Positions 42,336 through 50,577 of a stretch of DNA of 64,000 bases are shown here, one piece after another. The position numbers and the translations under genes were made by a program. The number at the start of each line of letters is the position of its first letter. Within the stretch, counting starts at the first letter, position 1. The stretch is from NCBI GenBank assembly GCA_964460035.1, contig CAYWPG010000008.1, positions 34,197 to 98,196 of the forward strand. The letters are read 5' to 3'. Source of the DNA: CAYWPG01 sp964460035. GTDB lineage: Bacteria; Pseudomonadota; Gammaproteobacteria; Nitrococcales; AK92. A model generated the notes under the pieces. It ran no database searches, had not been told where the DNA came from, and worked only from the letters and a program-made list of their open reading frames with translations.

Positions 42336-42950
42336 TTAATGCAGCAAAACTCGGAATCGCTGCTGCCCCTGCCGCATTATCAGCCCTTCGGGCGTGATCT
42401 GCTCCAATACCAAACCGCTTGCGAGCACGCTTCCTTCGCGGTGTCGGCGTAGATTCACTAATACGAAGCGGGCGGCCGGATCTTCAGAATATACGTGCAC
42501 ATTTATCTCAAACGGCGGCAGCTGTCGTTGCAGCTCGATAGGAAGCTCTTCTCGCAACGGGGGTAGCGCAGATGGCGAGGGTTCGGGCGTTTCTACGACC
42601 GATGACTGCGGAGCCGGCGCTGCAGCCTGCGCATCGGTGTCAGCCGTGGTATGCGGCGCGGGCGCTGGCCGCGTGTTGAACAGCTGGGCCAGTGTGGGCT
42701 CCCCGCTTTGCACAGGCGACGGGGGCGGGGCTGGGAGGGCGGGCGCATCGCTCATGGCCGGTTGTGAACGCGGCCATAGCAGCCAACCCAGCAGCATGAC
42801 ATTGCCGGCCAGCGCTAGCGCCAGCACCAGATGCCAGCGCCGCGATGGTTCGGGTACCGGCGTTAACTTGGCGTCGAAGCGTGCGTGCCCTTGGGCAGCG
42901 CCGCGGCGCTCGCGCTCGGATTTGCTCAGAGCATCCAGAATGTAAGACAT
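42336..42950 (-). CDS. gspB: General secretion pathway protein GspB
   Basis: A 204-residue protein with the GspB start MSYILDALSKSERERR, one membrane segment at about residues 40-60 (LVLALALAGNVMLLGWLL), a Pro/Ala-rich periplasmic linker and a C-terminal GspB domain (INVHVYSEDPAARFVLVNLR). GspB works with GspA to insert or assemble the type II secretin through peptidoglycan. gspA ends three bases before gspB begins. No other secretion genes are in the window. Confidence 0.9.
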   Translation of the reverse strand: MSYILDALSKSERERRGAAQGHARFDAKLTPVPEPSRRWHLVLALALAGNVMLLGWLLWPRSQPAMSDAPALPAPPPSPVQSGEPTLAQLFNTRPAPAPHTTADTDAQAAAPAPQSSVVETPEPSPSALPPLREELPIELQRQLPPFEINVHVYSEDPAARFVLVNLRRHREGSVLASGLVLEQITPEGLIMRQGQQRFRVLLH

Positions 42951-42953
42951 GGA

Positions 42954-44510
42954 TCAATTCTGCAGCGTGGGCGTTCCAGCCTCGGGTAATGCGGTCATCA
43001 GGTGGAATAGGGTCTCTTCGCCGACGATGCCGTCGACCGTAAGTCCGTGCTCGCGCTGGAACTGGCGCACGCGCTCCGCCACGGTTTCATCGTAATGTTG
43101 ACCTGGGCCGCGCCAGGGCACGCCGTCGAGGCGGTCGAGCCGGTGCGTCAGCCAGTCTACGGCCAGCCCGCGGCTGCCGGGTACGACTAGGTTGCGGTCG
43201 ATCGCGGGCGGCTGCCATAGCAACAAGTAATCGCCGTGCCAGGCCGCTTCGACCTGGGACAGCGGGAACGTGTATTGGCGCTTGCCGGCGCGCAGGGTCA
43301 GGCGCTCTGCATCCAGCCGTAGCGCGACCACTCGATGCACCGCTCGATCACTGTCTTGCAGTTCGAGTATGGCAGGCAGATTGCGCTGGCGCAGGCTGTG
43401 CAAGTCGCCTTTGGCGTAGTAACAGCGCAAGCCCAAATCCAGCGCGCGGTCGCATACCGTGGCGGGGTCCAGCGGCTCGATGCGGCGGTCCCACAGCGCG
43501 AGGAGCTCGGCCAGCGCGGTGCTGAGCCGCGTATCGCTCTCGTTCAGCCATTCCGTCAGTGCGGGATGCGCCGCCTCGTTCGAGGCGGTGGCGCGGGGCC
43601 GCGTCGGCGGCCAATGCAAGAGGCCGGTATCCAGGGCGAACAGTGCGACCGCAAATAACGCCGTCGCGGCGACAGCGAGTGGCCAACGCCTGGTCGATCG
43701 TTTGTGCTGCCCCCTTATCTCCCGGGCCGCACGCCACACGTGGCTGGTGCCGGCGCGGCGATGCTGGTGCGCCCAGGCACCGAGCAGGGCGCGGTCGCAG
43801 ATCAGGTTGATCAGCCGCGGAATGCCTCCGCTGAGCCGATAGACCAGGCGTTGAGCCGCTTTGGTGAACAGCGGTCGGTCGGCGCCGGCGATGCGGCAGC
43901 GGTGAGCGATGTACGCCGCCGTATCGGCGCGGGAGAGCGGACGTAGATGGTAACGTGCGGTGACGCGCTGACAGACCTGGCGCAAGTCGCGCCGCTGTAA
44001 GAGCTCGCGCAGCTCCGGCTGCCCCACCAGTACGATCTGCAGTAGCTTCTCGCGCGTGGTTTCCAAGTTCGTGAGCAAACGGATCTGTTCGATCACCGCT
44101 GGGGAGAGTCCGTGTGCCTCGTCGATGAGGACGACGGTACGACGGCCTTGCGCGAACCTCTTCAACAGATGCCGGTTAAGCCGGCCGAGCAGTTCGTGCA
44201 TGCCGTCCTCGGCACTCCAAGAGATTTGGAGCTCCGCGAGAATGGCCAGCAGGAACTCGCGTACTTCCAGCGTGGGATTGACGATCAGCGCCAGATCGAC
44301 GGTGTCCGGCAAGCGCTCGATCAGTGCGCGGGTTAAGAGGGTCTTGCCGGTGCCCACCTCGCCGGAGAGGACGACGAATCCGCCGTGTTCCCGGATCCCG
44401 TAGAGCAGATGCGCGAGCGCCTCACGGTGTTGCCGGCTCAGAAACAGGTAGCGCGGATCGGGCGCGATGGAGAAGGGGCGCACGTTCAGCCCGAAGTGGC
44501 GTTCGTACAT
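42954..44510 (-). CDS. gspA: ExeA/GspA family AAA ATPase with peptidoglycan-binding domain
   Basis: A 518-residue protein. The AAA domain spans about residues 1-260 with Walker A LSGEVGTGKTLLTRA and Walker B TVVLIDEAHGL, followed by a membrane segment at about 275-297. The periplasmic part has a C39-like region (CDRALDLGLRCYYAKGDLHSLRQ) without a clear protease site, and a PG_binding_1 domain at the end (ERVRQFQREHGLTVDGIVGEETL). It is thought to remodel or bind peptidoglycan for secretin assembly. It starts MYERHFGLNVRPFSIAPDP, the classic family N-terminus. Confidence 0.92.
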   Translation of the reverse strand: MYERHFGLNVRPFSIAPDPRYLFLSRQHREALAHLLYGIREHGGFVVLSGEVGTGKTLLTRALIERLPDTVDLALIVNPTLEVREFLLAILAELQISWSAEDGMHELLGRLNRHLLKRFAQGRRTVVLIDEAHGLSPAVIEQIRLLTNLETTREKLLQIVLVGQPELRELLQRRDLRQVCQRVTARYHLRPLSRADTAAYIAHRCRIAGADRPLFTKAAQRLVYRLSGGIPRLINLICDRALLGAWAHQHRRAGTSHVWRAAREIRGQHKRSTRRWPLAVAATALFAVALFALDTGLLHWPPTRPRATASNEAAHPALTEWLNESDTRLSTALAELLALWDRRIEPLDPATVCDRALDLGLRCYYAKGDLHSLRQRNLPAILELQDSDRAVHRVVALRLDAERLTLRAGKRQYTFPLSQVEAAWHGDYLLLWQPPAIDRNLVVPGSRGLAVDWLTHRLDRLDGVPWRGPGQHYDETVAERVRQFQREHGLTVDGIVGEETLFHLMTALPEAGTPTLQN

Positions 44511-44981
44511 GATTTCCGGAAGCTATTGGCCGACAGGCCCGAGGGGCATGGCCATCAAAGTAGCTCATCGTCCGGAGTCTGCCTAGGGCCTGTGCGCCAG
44601 GATTGCGTGCTTGTCTTGGCGCGGTCTGCTCCCGGCTATGGGCGCGAGCATGCAGTTAGCCGCAGGCTCGGCGCGAAACTTAGGCGCGGAGGCGGTTGCC
44701 GGATGCTGAAACGCGCCGTAACGGAGTTTTTCCCGGTGCTTGCGCAGTCGGCCGAAGTGCAATATACGCGAGCGCTCATCGGTTCCATACGGTGGCAACG
44801 CCTCCTCGCTCCGGCATAGCGAGTTGCGAAAAAACGAGTTTATTGATCGCCGCCTAAACCTTTAGCGGATGTTGCCGCTAATTTGTGCGAAACCTTTTCT
44901 GCCACTCAGCTCAGGGCTGCGGCTTCGATGAGCACCAGACGGATCTTGGCCGCGTAGTCCGTGCTCATGATGAGGTGCTTA
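44511..44981. other. Intergenic region before the chemoreceptor gene
   Basis: A 471-base divergent region between gspA and the chemoreceptor. It contains a sigma-28-type promoter at 44855-44881 with an overlapping palindrome. Open frames here (for example 44583-44798 on the minus strand) lack binding sites and recognisable products. Confidence 0.55.
44855..44881 (+). promoter_or_regulatory. Sigma-28 (FliA)-type promoter of the chemoreceptor gene
   Basis: TAAACCTT (44855-44862), an 11-base spacer and GCCGCTAA (44874-44881) match the enterobacterial sigma-28 consensus TAAAGTTT-N11-GCCGATAA at 12 of 16 positions, with the exact spacing. Positions 44862-44881 also form TTAGCGG-ATGTTG-CCGCTAA, a perfect inverted repeat over the -10. 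Confidence 0.8.
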
Positions 44982-46610
44982 ATGTTCCGGCTAATCACGA
45001 CCAGCGTTCGCAACAAGCTCCTTCTGATCACAGGCTCGGGGACGACCCTGCTACTGTTGGCAACAGCGTTCGGCTTTATGTTGATGTTGAATAGCATCAG
45101 TTCTTATCGCGAGCTGGTCGAGAATGAGTTGGCCGAATCGGCGGCCATCGATGCCTTGAACAAACAGTTCAGCGCGCAACAGCAAGCCTGGAATCAGGTG
45201 CTGTTACGCAGTCGTGACGATGCGGAGCTGCGGGAGAACGTGCGCCTGCTCGAAGCGGCCGAGGCGCGCGTGCGCGAAGAGCATGCGCGCGCGCTGGCGC
45301 AGGCGACGCATCCGAAGGTTGCGGCGCTGCTGGAGGAGTTCGCGCAGCGCCATGCCGCGCTATCCAAGGACTATCCGGTTGCCGTGGGCACCTTCGAGCG
45401 CACCAGCTACGATTCGTCCATCGCCGATTCGGTGCTGGCTGGGCGTCACACCGAGCTGATCGCGCTCATCGAGGAAGCCAAACAGTACTTGTTGGAGCAA
45501 GTGGTTACGGCGGCGGATCGCTATGCGGCCAATGCGGATCGCGCCCTGTGGGTGATGATAGGGCTGATTGTACTGGCTGTTGCCACCGCGTTCGTCGTGT
45601 TCTTGTGGATGGTGGAGAAGGGGATCATCCAGCCGGCTGCCCGCCTAGTAGACGATCTTGGCCGCTTCGCCAAGGGCGACTTTTCGCGGCCCGTTCAACG
45701 TACTACCCAGGACGAGATCGGCAGCATCGCCGGCAGCGCCCAGCAGATCCAGCAGCAGTTGGGGCAGATGATCTTGCAGCTGCGCGACGCTATCGCGCAG
45801 GTGGCGGCCGCGGCCGAGCAGATGTCGGTGATCTCGCAGCAGACCGGGGCCGGCGTACGCGAGCAGCAGAACGAGACTAACCAGGTCGCCACCGCGATGA
45901 ACGAAATGTCCGCCACGGTGCAGGAGGTTGCCCGTGCAGCTGCCGAGGCCGCCCAAGCGGCCGAGCAGGCCGATAGCGAGGCGCTGGGTGGACAGAAGGT
46001 CGTTGCTGCCGCCGTTGAGGGAATCGGTGAGCTGGCCAACGAAGTGGAACGCGCCGCCGAGGTGATGCAGCGCCTGGAGCAGGATAGCGGCGAAATCGGC
46101 AAGGTGCTGGACGTGATTCGCGGCATTGCCGAACAGACCAATCTGCTGGCGCTCAACGCGGCTATCGAAGCGGCGCGTGCCGGCGAGCAGGGGCGCGGTT
46201 TTGCGGTGGTGGCCGACGAAGTGCGCAGCCTCGCTATGCGCACTCAGCAATCCACTCAGGAAATCAATGCCATGATCGAGCGCTTGCAGCTTGGAACGCG
46301 CGAGACCGTGCAGGTCATGGACGCTGGCCGCAGCCGGGCCCGCGAGGTGGTGGACGAGGCCAAGCATGCCGGCGATGCGCTCACGGCGATTACGCGTGCC
46401 GTGTCGGCGATCAAGGACATGAATGCGCGTATCGCCAGCGCCTCGGAAGAGCAGAGTTCCGTCGCCGCGGAAATGAACCGCAACATTGCCACCATCAGTC
46501 AGGTGGCCGAGCAAACCGCCGAGGGGGCGGAACAGACCACACGGGCCAGCGGCGAGCTGGCACGCCTTGCCGAGCAGCTCAAGGATATGGTGGGCCACTT
46601 CCGCGTCTAG
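44982..46610 (+). CDS. Methyl-accepting chemotaxis protein
   Basis: A 542-residue chemoreceptor. Two membrane segments, about residues 10-38 and 190-215, flank a periplasmic helical sensor domain of roughly 150 residues. A HAMP domain (PAARLVDDLGRFAKGDFSRPV) and the MA signalling domain follow, with the hairpin tip GIAEQTNLLALNAAIEAARA and the AGEQGRGFAVVADEVRSLA block. There is no C-terminal pentapeptide for CheR. The start at 44982 has GAGGT five bases upstream. Its sigma-28 promoter ties expression to flagellar class-3 genes. The ligand is unknown. Confidence 0.94.
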   Translation: MFRLITTSVRNKLLLITGSGTTLLLLATAFGFMLMLNSISSYRELVENELAESAAIDALNKQFSAQQQAWNQVLLRSRDDAELRENVRLLEAAEARVREEHARALAQATHPKVAALLEEFAQRHAALSKDYPVAVGTFERTSYDSSIADSVLAGRHTELIALIEEAKQYLLEQVVTAADRYAANADRALWVMIGLIVLAVATAFVVFLWMVEKGIIQPAARLVDDLGRFAKGDFSRPVQRTTQDEIGSIAGSAQQIQQQLGQMILQLRDAIAQVAAAAEQMSVISQQTGAGVREQQNETNQVATAMNEMSATVQEVARAAAEAAQAAEQADSEALGGQKVVAAAVEGIGELANEVERAAEVMQRLEQDSGEIGKVLDVIRGIAEQTNLLALNAAIEAARAGEQGRGFAVVADEVRSLAMRTQQSTQEINAMIERLQLGTRETVQVMDAGRSRAREVVDEAKHAGDALTAITRAVSAIKDMNARIASASEEQSSVAAEMNRNIATISQVAEQTAEGAEQTTRASGELARLAEQLKDMVGHFRV

Positions 46611-46650
46611 CGCGCCGCGGTCCTCACTTGTTTTTGCGCAGGCAAGTGCC

Positions 46651-46669
46651 CAGGCGTAGTAAACGCCTG
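46651..46669 (+). terminator. Hairpin after the chemoreceptor gene
   Basis: CAGGCG-TAGTAAA-CGCCTG, a 6-bp stem, lies 40 bases after the stop codon. No T-run follows. Confidence 0.35.
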
Positions 46670-46719
46670 TCACAAGCAGGCGGTACAGCAACCAGGTGCA
46701 CTTGCCAGGGTGGGGACAC

Positions 46720-47703
46720 ATGGAAACATCGAAACCGATGATCTTCGCGCCGGCCTCCAGCGAGCGGCTGGCGACGGCGGTGGCGCGCTGCCTGGGAGTC
46801 ACGCTGAGCCCGCTGGAGCAGCGCGATTTCGAGGACGGCGAGTACAAGCTGCGGCCTTTGGTCAGCGTGCGGGGGCGCGACGTTTACCTCCTGCACTCCT
46901 TGGCCGCGGATGCCGAGCTGTCGCCGGACGATCAACTCTGCCGCCTACTGTTTACCGCCGGCGCGTTGCGCGACCTGGGCACGGCGCGGCTGACCGCCGT
47001 GCTGCCCTACCTGTGTTACGGGCGCAAAGATCGACGTACTAAGACACGCGATCCGATTACCACACGCTACATCGCGCAGTTGATCGAGGCGGTGGGGGTG
47101 GACAGGGTAGTGGCCCTGGATGTGCACAACCGCGCGGCCTACGAAAATGCCTTCCGCTGCCGCTGCGAGCATATCGGTGCCCGCCGCCTGTTCGTTCGCT
47201 GGCTGGTGGATGCCCTTGGCGAGCGGCGCTGTACTCTGGTCTCTCCCGATGTGGGGGGCGTCAAGCGCGTGGTCCGTTTTCAGCAGGCGTTGGAGGCGGA
47301 GCTCGGCGAACCGGTGCCGACCGCGTTCATGGAGAAGACGCGCAGCAGCGGGGTGGTGAGCGGCGAGCGGATGATTGGGGAGGTGGCCGGCCGGGTGGCG
47401 GTGATCGTCGATGACATGATCAGTAGCGGCACGACCATGATCCGCGCCGCGCACGCTTGTCGCCAGCAGGGGGCGCAGACGGTGTTCGCTCTAGCAACCC
47501 ATGGCCTGTTCGCTGGCGGGGCCGACACCGTGCTTGCCGACCACGCTATCGAGCGCATAGTGGTGACGGACAGCGTGCCGGACTGGCGGCTGAGTTCGCC
47601 CCAGGTGCGGGAGAAAGTGACTTGGCTGCCCATCGCGCCGCTGCTGGCGGAGACGATAGGGCGTCTCCATGCCGAGGAATCCATCAGCGACCTGATGGAC
47701 TAG
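46720..47703 (+). CDS. Ribose-phosphate diphosphokinase paralogue
   Basis: A 327-residue enzyme of the PRPP-synthetase family, making PRPP from ribose-5-phosphate and ATP. Family blocks are ERDVYLLHSL-type N-terminal strands, LPYLCYGRKDRRTKTRDPITTRYIAQ and the PRPP loop AVIVDDMISSGTTMIRAA. The usual DLHADQIQGFF is replaced by LDVHNRAAYENAFRC, so this is a divergent second copy rather than the housekeeping Prs. Some such copies serve nucleotide salvage via phosphorylases; none is adjacent here. The start is ATG 46720 after GGGG. Confidence 0.85.
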   Translation: METSKPMIFAPASSERLATAVARCLGVTLSPLEQRDFEDGEYKLRPLVSVRGRDVYLLHSLAADAELSPDDQLCRLLFTAGALRDLGTARLTAVLPYLCYGRKDRRTKTRDPITTRYIAQLIEAVGVDRVVALDVHNRAAYENAFRCRCEHIGARRLFVRWLVDALGERRCTLVSPDVGGVKRVVRFQQALEAELGEPVPTAFMEKTRSSGVVSGERMIGEVAGRVAVIVDDMISSGTTMIRAAHACRQQGAQTVFALATHGLFAGGADTVLADHAIERIVVTDSVPDWRLSSPQVREKVTWLPIAPLLAETIGRLHAEESISDLMD

Positions 47704-47730
47704 CGCCCGATTGCCAGGGGTCGTGCTTGA

Positions 47731-47761
47731 CGGTTGCACGTGTCTTGACACGGTCGCACCG
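47731..47761. terminator. Imperfect hairpin between convergent genes
   Basis: CGGTTGCACGTGTC and GACACGGTCGCACCG pair imperfectly across a TT loop, between the prs-like gene and the kinase-fold gene. Confidence 0.35.
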
Positions 47762-47782
47762 CCAGAGCGTCGGTCCGCGCTG

Positions 47783-48811
47783 TCAGAACGTTGCCGACAG
47801 CGGCAGCTCGGTGGCGGCATCGAGCTGGCGGCGCGCCAGCGCCAGATAGTCGCGTATGCGCTGTTGCCAGCGGCCTTCGCCGGCATGAGGGTGCTCTGCT
47901 GCGAGCCGCGCCCAAATCAGCGCCCTATAGCTCATGAAGAATCGGCACAGCGCCGCTGGCGGCGTATCGCCGGTCTGGCGCGTGTAGGTCTGGAACAGCG
48001 CCGGGGCGATCCAGGCGGCGCCTAAGCGTTCGCACTCCATACCCAGGAAGGCAAGCTCATCGGCAATGTCGTTGGTGCGAAGCTCCCGGCTGAACTCCAG
48101 ACAGTCGATGATTTCGGCCTGTTGCATCAGATAGATGTGTTCTGGGCGCAGGTCGCCATGACCTTCGACGATGCGGCCGGTCCGTACACGTACGGCGAAT
48201 GACTCCTGAGCGTGCCGCAGAAAGTCCGCTTGCGCCGTGGCCAGTGCGTTAACGTCTTGATCCGGCGCGGCTCGTGCAAGAGCGGCCGCGGTGCTCTCGA
48301 TGCTGCTGCGCAGACGCGCGTGATAGTCGGCGGGCCTTAGCGGCGCGGAAGGCTGATTGAGATAGAAGCGGGAGAGCCGGCGCGCGACCAGCATTAGCTC
48401 CTCCATGCCTACTTTGCCGTTTTGCAGCAGGTGGCGGAACTCGCGCTCGGCCGGCAGTCGCCGCATGACGACCAGCCAGTCCAGGACGTCGGCGACGCCT
48501 TCTCCAAGACGCATGCTGCCGTCGCGCGCCGTTCCTACGGCGATTACGCCTAGATAAACATTGTGGGCGAGCCGGCGGTTGAGCCTTACCTCCTCCAGAC
48601 AGTAGTGCCGCCGGGTGTCCGGACTGCGCCAATCGATTAGCCGTGTGTGCAGCGGTTTCTTGAGCTTGAAGACCTGCGTGTCGGTGAAGAAGAGCCACGA
48701 CAGATGCGTCTCGCGAGCACTGACGGTGGTGGTCGGCTCCGTGTAAGCCGTGGGCTGGAGCAGGAACTCGATCACCTGGTCGCTGCCAATGCCGGACTTG
48801 CTGGGTTTCAC
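47783..48811 (-). CDS. Kinase-fold phosphotransferase-like protein
   Basis: A 342-residue protein of the aminoglycoside-phosphotransferase/COG2187 type. The catalytic-loop equivalent is VEGHGDLRPEHIYL, where Asp and the downstream IIDCLEFSRELRTNDIADE (metal-binding Asp) follow the kinase pattern. The N-terminal part has TDTQVFKLKKPLHT with a candidate ATP-binding Lys. The usual asparagine of HxDxxxxN is a His here. Substrate unknown; nothing next to it suggests antibiotic resistance. Confidence 0.78.
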   Translation of the reverse strand: MKPSKSGIGSDQVIEFLLQPTAYTEPTTTVSARETHLSWLFFTDTQVFKLKKPLHTRLIDWRSPDTRRHYCLEEVRLNRRLAHNVYLGVIAVGTARDGSMRLGEGVADVLDWLVVMRRLPAEREFRHLLQNGKVGMEELMLVARRLSRFYLNQPSAPLRPADYHARLRSSIESTAAALARAAPDQDVNALATAQADFLRHAQESFAVRVRTGRIVEGHGDLRPEHIYLMQQAEIIDCLEFSRELRTNDIADELAFLGMECERLGAAWIAPALFQTYTRQTGDTPPAALCRFFMSYRALIWARLAAEHPHAGEGRWQQRIRDYLALARRQLDAATELPLSATF

Positions 48812-48856
48812 TACGCAGCCTCCTGTATCGTTCCAGAAGCGGCTTGCACCGGCATA

Positions 48857-48881
48857 GCGCGCCGCAACCGCTGCGGCGCGC
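48857..48881 (-). terminator. Terminator hairpin after the triple-BON gene
   Basis: GCGCGCCGC and GCGGCGCGC form a perfect 9-bp stem around AACCGCT, four bases beyond the stop codon. There is no T-run. Confidence 0.55.
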
Positions 48882-48884
48882 GTG

Positions 48885-49595
48885 TCAGCGCCCCGTGGCG
48901 CGGGGCCTGACGCTTATGTTGTTGTGCACTGCATGCACGCCGGGTATGTACCAGCAGTCATAAGAGACTATGCGACGAGCTTCCTCGCTGGGCACCGCGC
49001 CGGTCAGATATACCTCGCGGTCGCGGGTGGTGACCGCGATCTGTTGGGAGTCGATCGAGGGGTCCTTGTCCAGCACCAAGCGCACGGCGTCGGTTATCTC
49101 GGCATCGTTATCGCGCTCTTCCGGCTCCACCCGGATGCGGTTATCGACATCGGCGCACCCCGGTACCCACCAGGTCAGAACCTCCGCCATACGCCGGTGC
49201 GAGAGACTGTTGGCTACGCCATGGAGCCGAACCCGACCATCCTCGGCTTCAACGCCTATCCAGTCGTTGCGCTCGCAGTCGCGCAAGCCGCGATGTATCA
49301 GGAAGTTCCCGAAGACAGGTTCGCGCGAGAGCATTTCCACCACAGCCTGCGCCAATTCGCGGTCCTCTTGATGCTGCGCGACCGCCAGGGTCAGACGATC
49401 AACGATGCGCTGGTTGCCTGCAGTCTCTCGGGCGATCTGCAAGGCGCGTCGTTTGGCGATGATGTTTTCCACTTCGCCCTTAAGCTCGAGAACATCGCCT
49501 TCCACGGAAACTGTAATGGGAAACTTATGCAGGTTGATGGCAGGGTCGCGCTCAAACGCCGCCCGGACTGCCCGGGTTATCTCATTGCCTCGCAT
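48885..49595 (-). CDS. Protein with three BON domains
   Basis: A 236-residue protein with three consecutive BON-type repeats, each with the pattern ITV...LELKGEV, IGVEAEDGRVRLHGVA and IAVTTRDREVYLTGAV, spaced about 80 residues apart. BON domains bind phospholipids or membranes, as in OsmY, and help envelope stability. Unlike OsmY there is no signal peptide: the N-terminus is MRGNEITRAVRAAFERDP. The start has GAGGAGG in front, so a cytoplasmic location is likely. Confidence 0.88.
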   Translation of the reverse strand: MRGNEITRAVRAAFERDPAINLHKFPITVSVEGDVLELKGEVENIIAKRRALQIARETAGNQRIVDRLTLAVAQHQEDRELAQAVVEMLSREPVFGNFLIHRGLRDCERNDWIGVEAEDGRVRLHGVANSLSHRRMAEVLTWWVPGCADVDNRIRVEPEERDNDAEITDAVRLVLDKDPSIDSQQIAVTTRDREVYLTGAVPSEEARRIVSYDCWYIPGVHAVHNNISVRPRATGR

Positions 49596-49851
49596 TCTGC
49601 CTCCTCGGGTACAGCACTGACGGGCATTCTGACCCGTTAGAACATGGGGGCACGGCCCGCTGGGCCGCAACATCGTGGGCAGCGGATGCTGGAGTTCTAC
49701 CGGAGGCGTCCCCATAGAGCGGGTACTGCAAGTACGACTCTCGGGCAGTGGCACGCGCTGCGCGACGCCCAACCGTGCAGGGGGAGGGGGCTGTTCGGAT
49801 AGGCTCGAAGTCGTGGTGGCGGTACTGCAGCGAGTAGCGCGGAGAAAAACG

Positions 49852-50475
49852 ATGAGCCAACCCGTTAGTACCCGTTCTTGCCATGCAGGGGAGGATGTCC
49901 AGGTCGAGAAGGAAACACGTGTGGCGTCCCTGCGCATCGATCGCGATGCCGCATCGTTAGGGCTGTTGCGCGAATGCTGGGGGCAGCAGCAGACGGTGGA
50001 ACTTGCGCTGACGCACGAGCCGTATCAGCTGGTTTATCGCTTGCATCGGCGTCGCGTCTCCCCAGATGGGGCGGTCGAGTTCGATATCGACATCGCTTGC
50101 CCGGCAATAATCGAGCGCTACGGTGTCAGTCGGCAGGCTAGGGTGCGGCCCCCGCTGGGGGAGGTGAGGGTTATCGATACCGGCGGCAGGTTGCAGCGTC
50201 CGGAAGTGATCGACGTTTCGCGTTCCGGTGTGGGGCTGCGCGCCGCCTCCAGCGAGGGGCTGACACCCGGTGAGCGATTCTGGCATTTGTGGCTGCAGCT
50301 GCCGTGCGGACGGTTAAGCCAGGTGCGTGCAGCGGTGGCACGGGTGCAGGCGGATGCGGACGGTGCGGCCGTCGCCGGACTCGCTTTCTTCGAGCTGGAC
50401 GCGGATACCGATGCTGCGCTCGCGCGTTATGTGTTCGAACGCCACGCGCTGGGACGGGAACTCGGCCGGCAATGA
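49852..50475 (+). CDS. PilZ-like protein, copy 1
   Basis: A 207-residue two-domain protein. Residues about 20-105 form a beta-rich N-terminal domain of YcgR-N type, and 106-200 a PilZ-like barrel with IDVSRSGVGLRA (DxSxxG) and a C-terminal helix ending RYVFERHALGRE. The RxxxR motif before it reads ERYGVSRQARV; the first Arg of the pair is a Tyr compared with the paralogue at 53152. c-di-GMP binding is therefore uncertain. The start is ATG 49852 with CGGAG seven bases upstream. It is divergent from the triple-BON gene. Confidence 0.75.
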   Translation: MSQPVSTRSCHAGEDVQVEKETRVASLRIDRDAASLGLLRECWGQQQTVELALTHEPYQLVYRLHRRRVSPDGAVEFDIDIACPAIIERYGVSRQARVRPPLGEVRVIDTGGRLQRPEVIDVSRSGVGLRAASSEGLTPGERFWHLWLQLPCGRLSQVRAAVARVQADADGAAVAGLAFFELDADTDAALARYVFERHALGRELGRQ

Positions 50476-50577
50476 CGCCTTTGCCAGGTATGGCAGGAGC
50501 CGATGGTGGCGGCAGGGGGGCGCCCTATCCAAGTACCCGGAATGCGTCCATGCATATCAACCTTCGGAAGTTTCAGG

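Noticed and set aside
44583..44798. 71-codon minus-strand frame between gspA and the chemoreceptor gene
   Set aside because: No binding site or similarity; the region is better explained as regulatory DNA.
47783..48811. Antibiotic-resistance aminoglycoside phosphotransferase
   Set aside because: It has the kinase fold but belongs to a broader chromosomal family, with a changed catalytic-loop residue and no mobile context.
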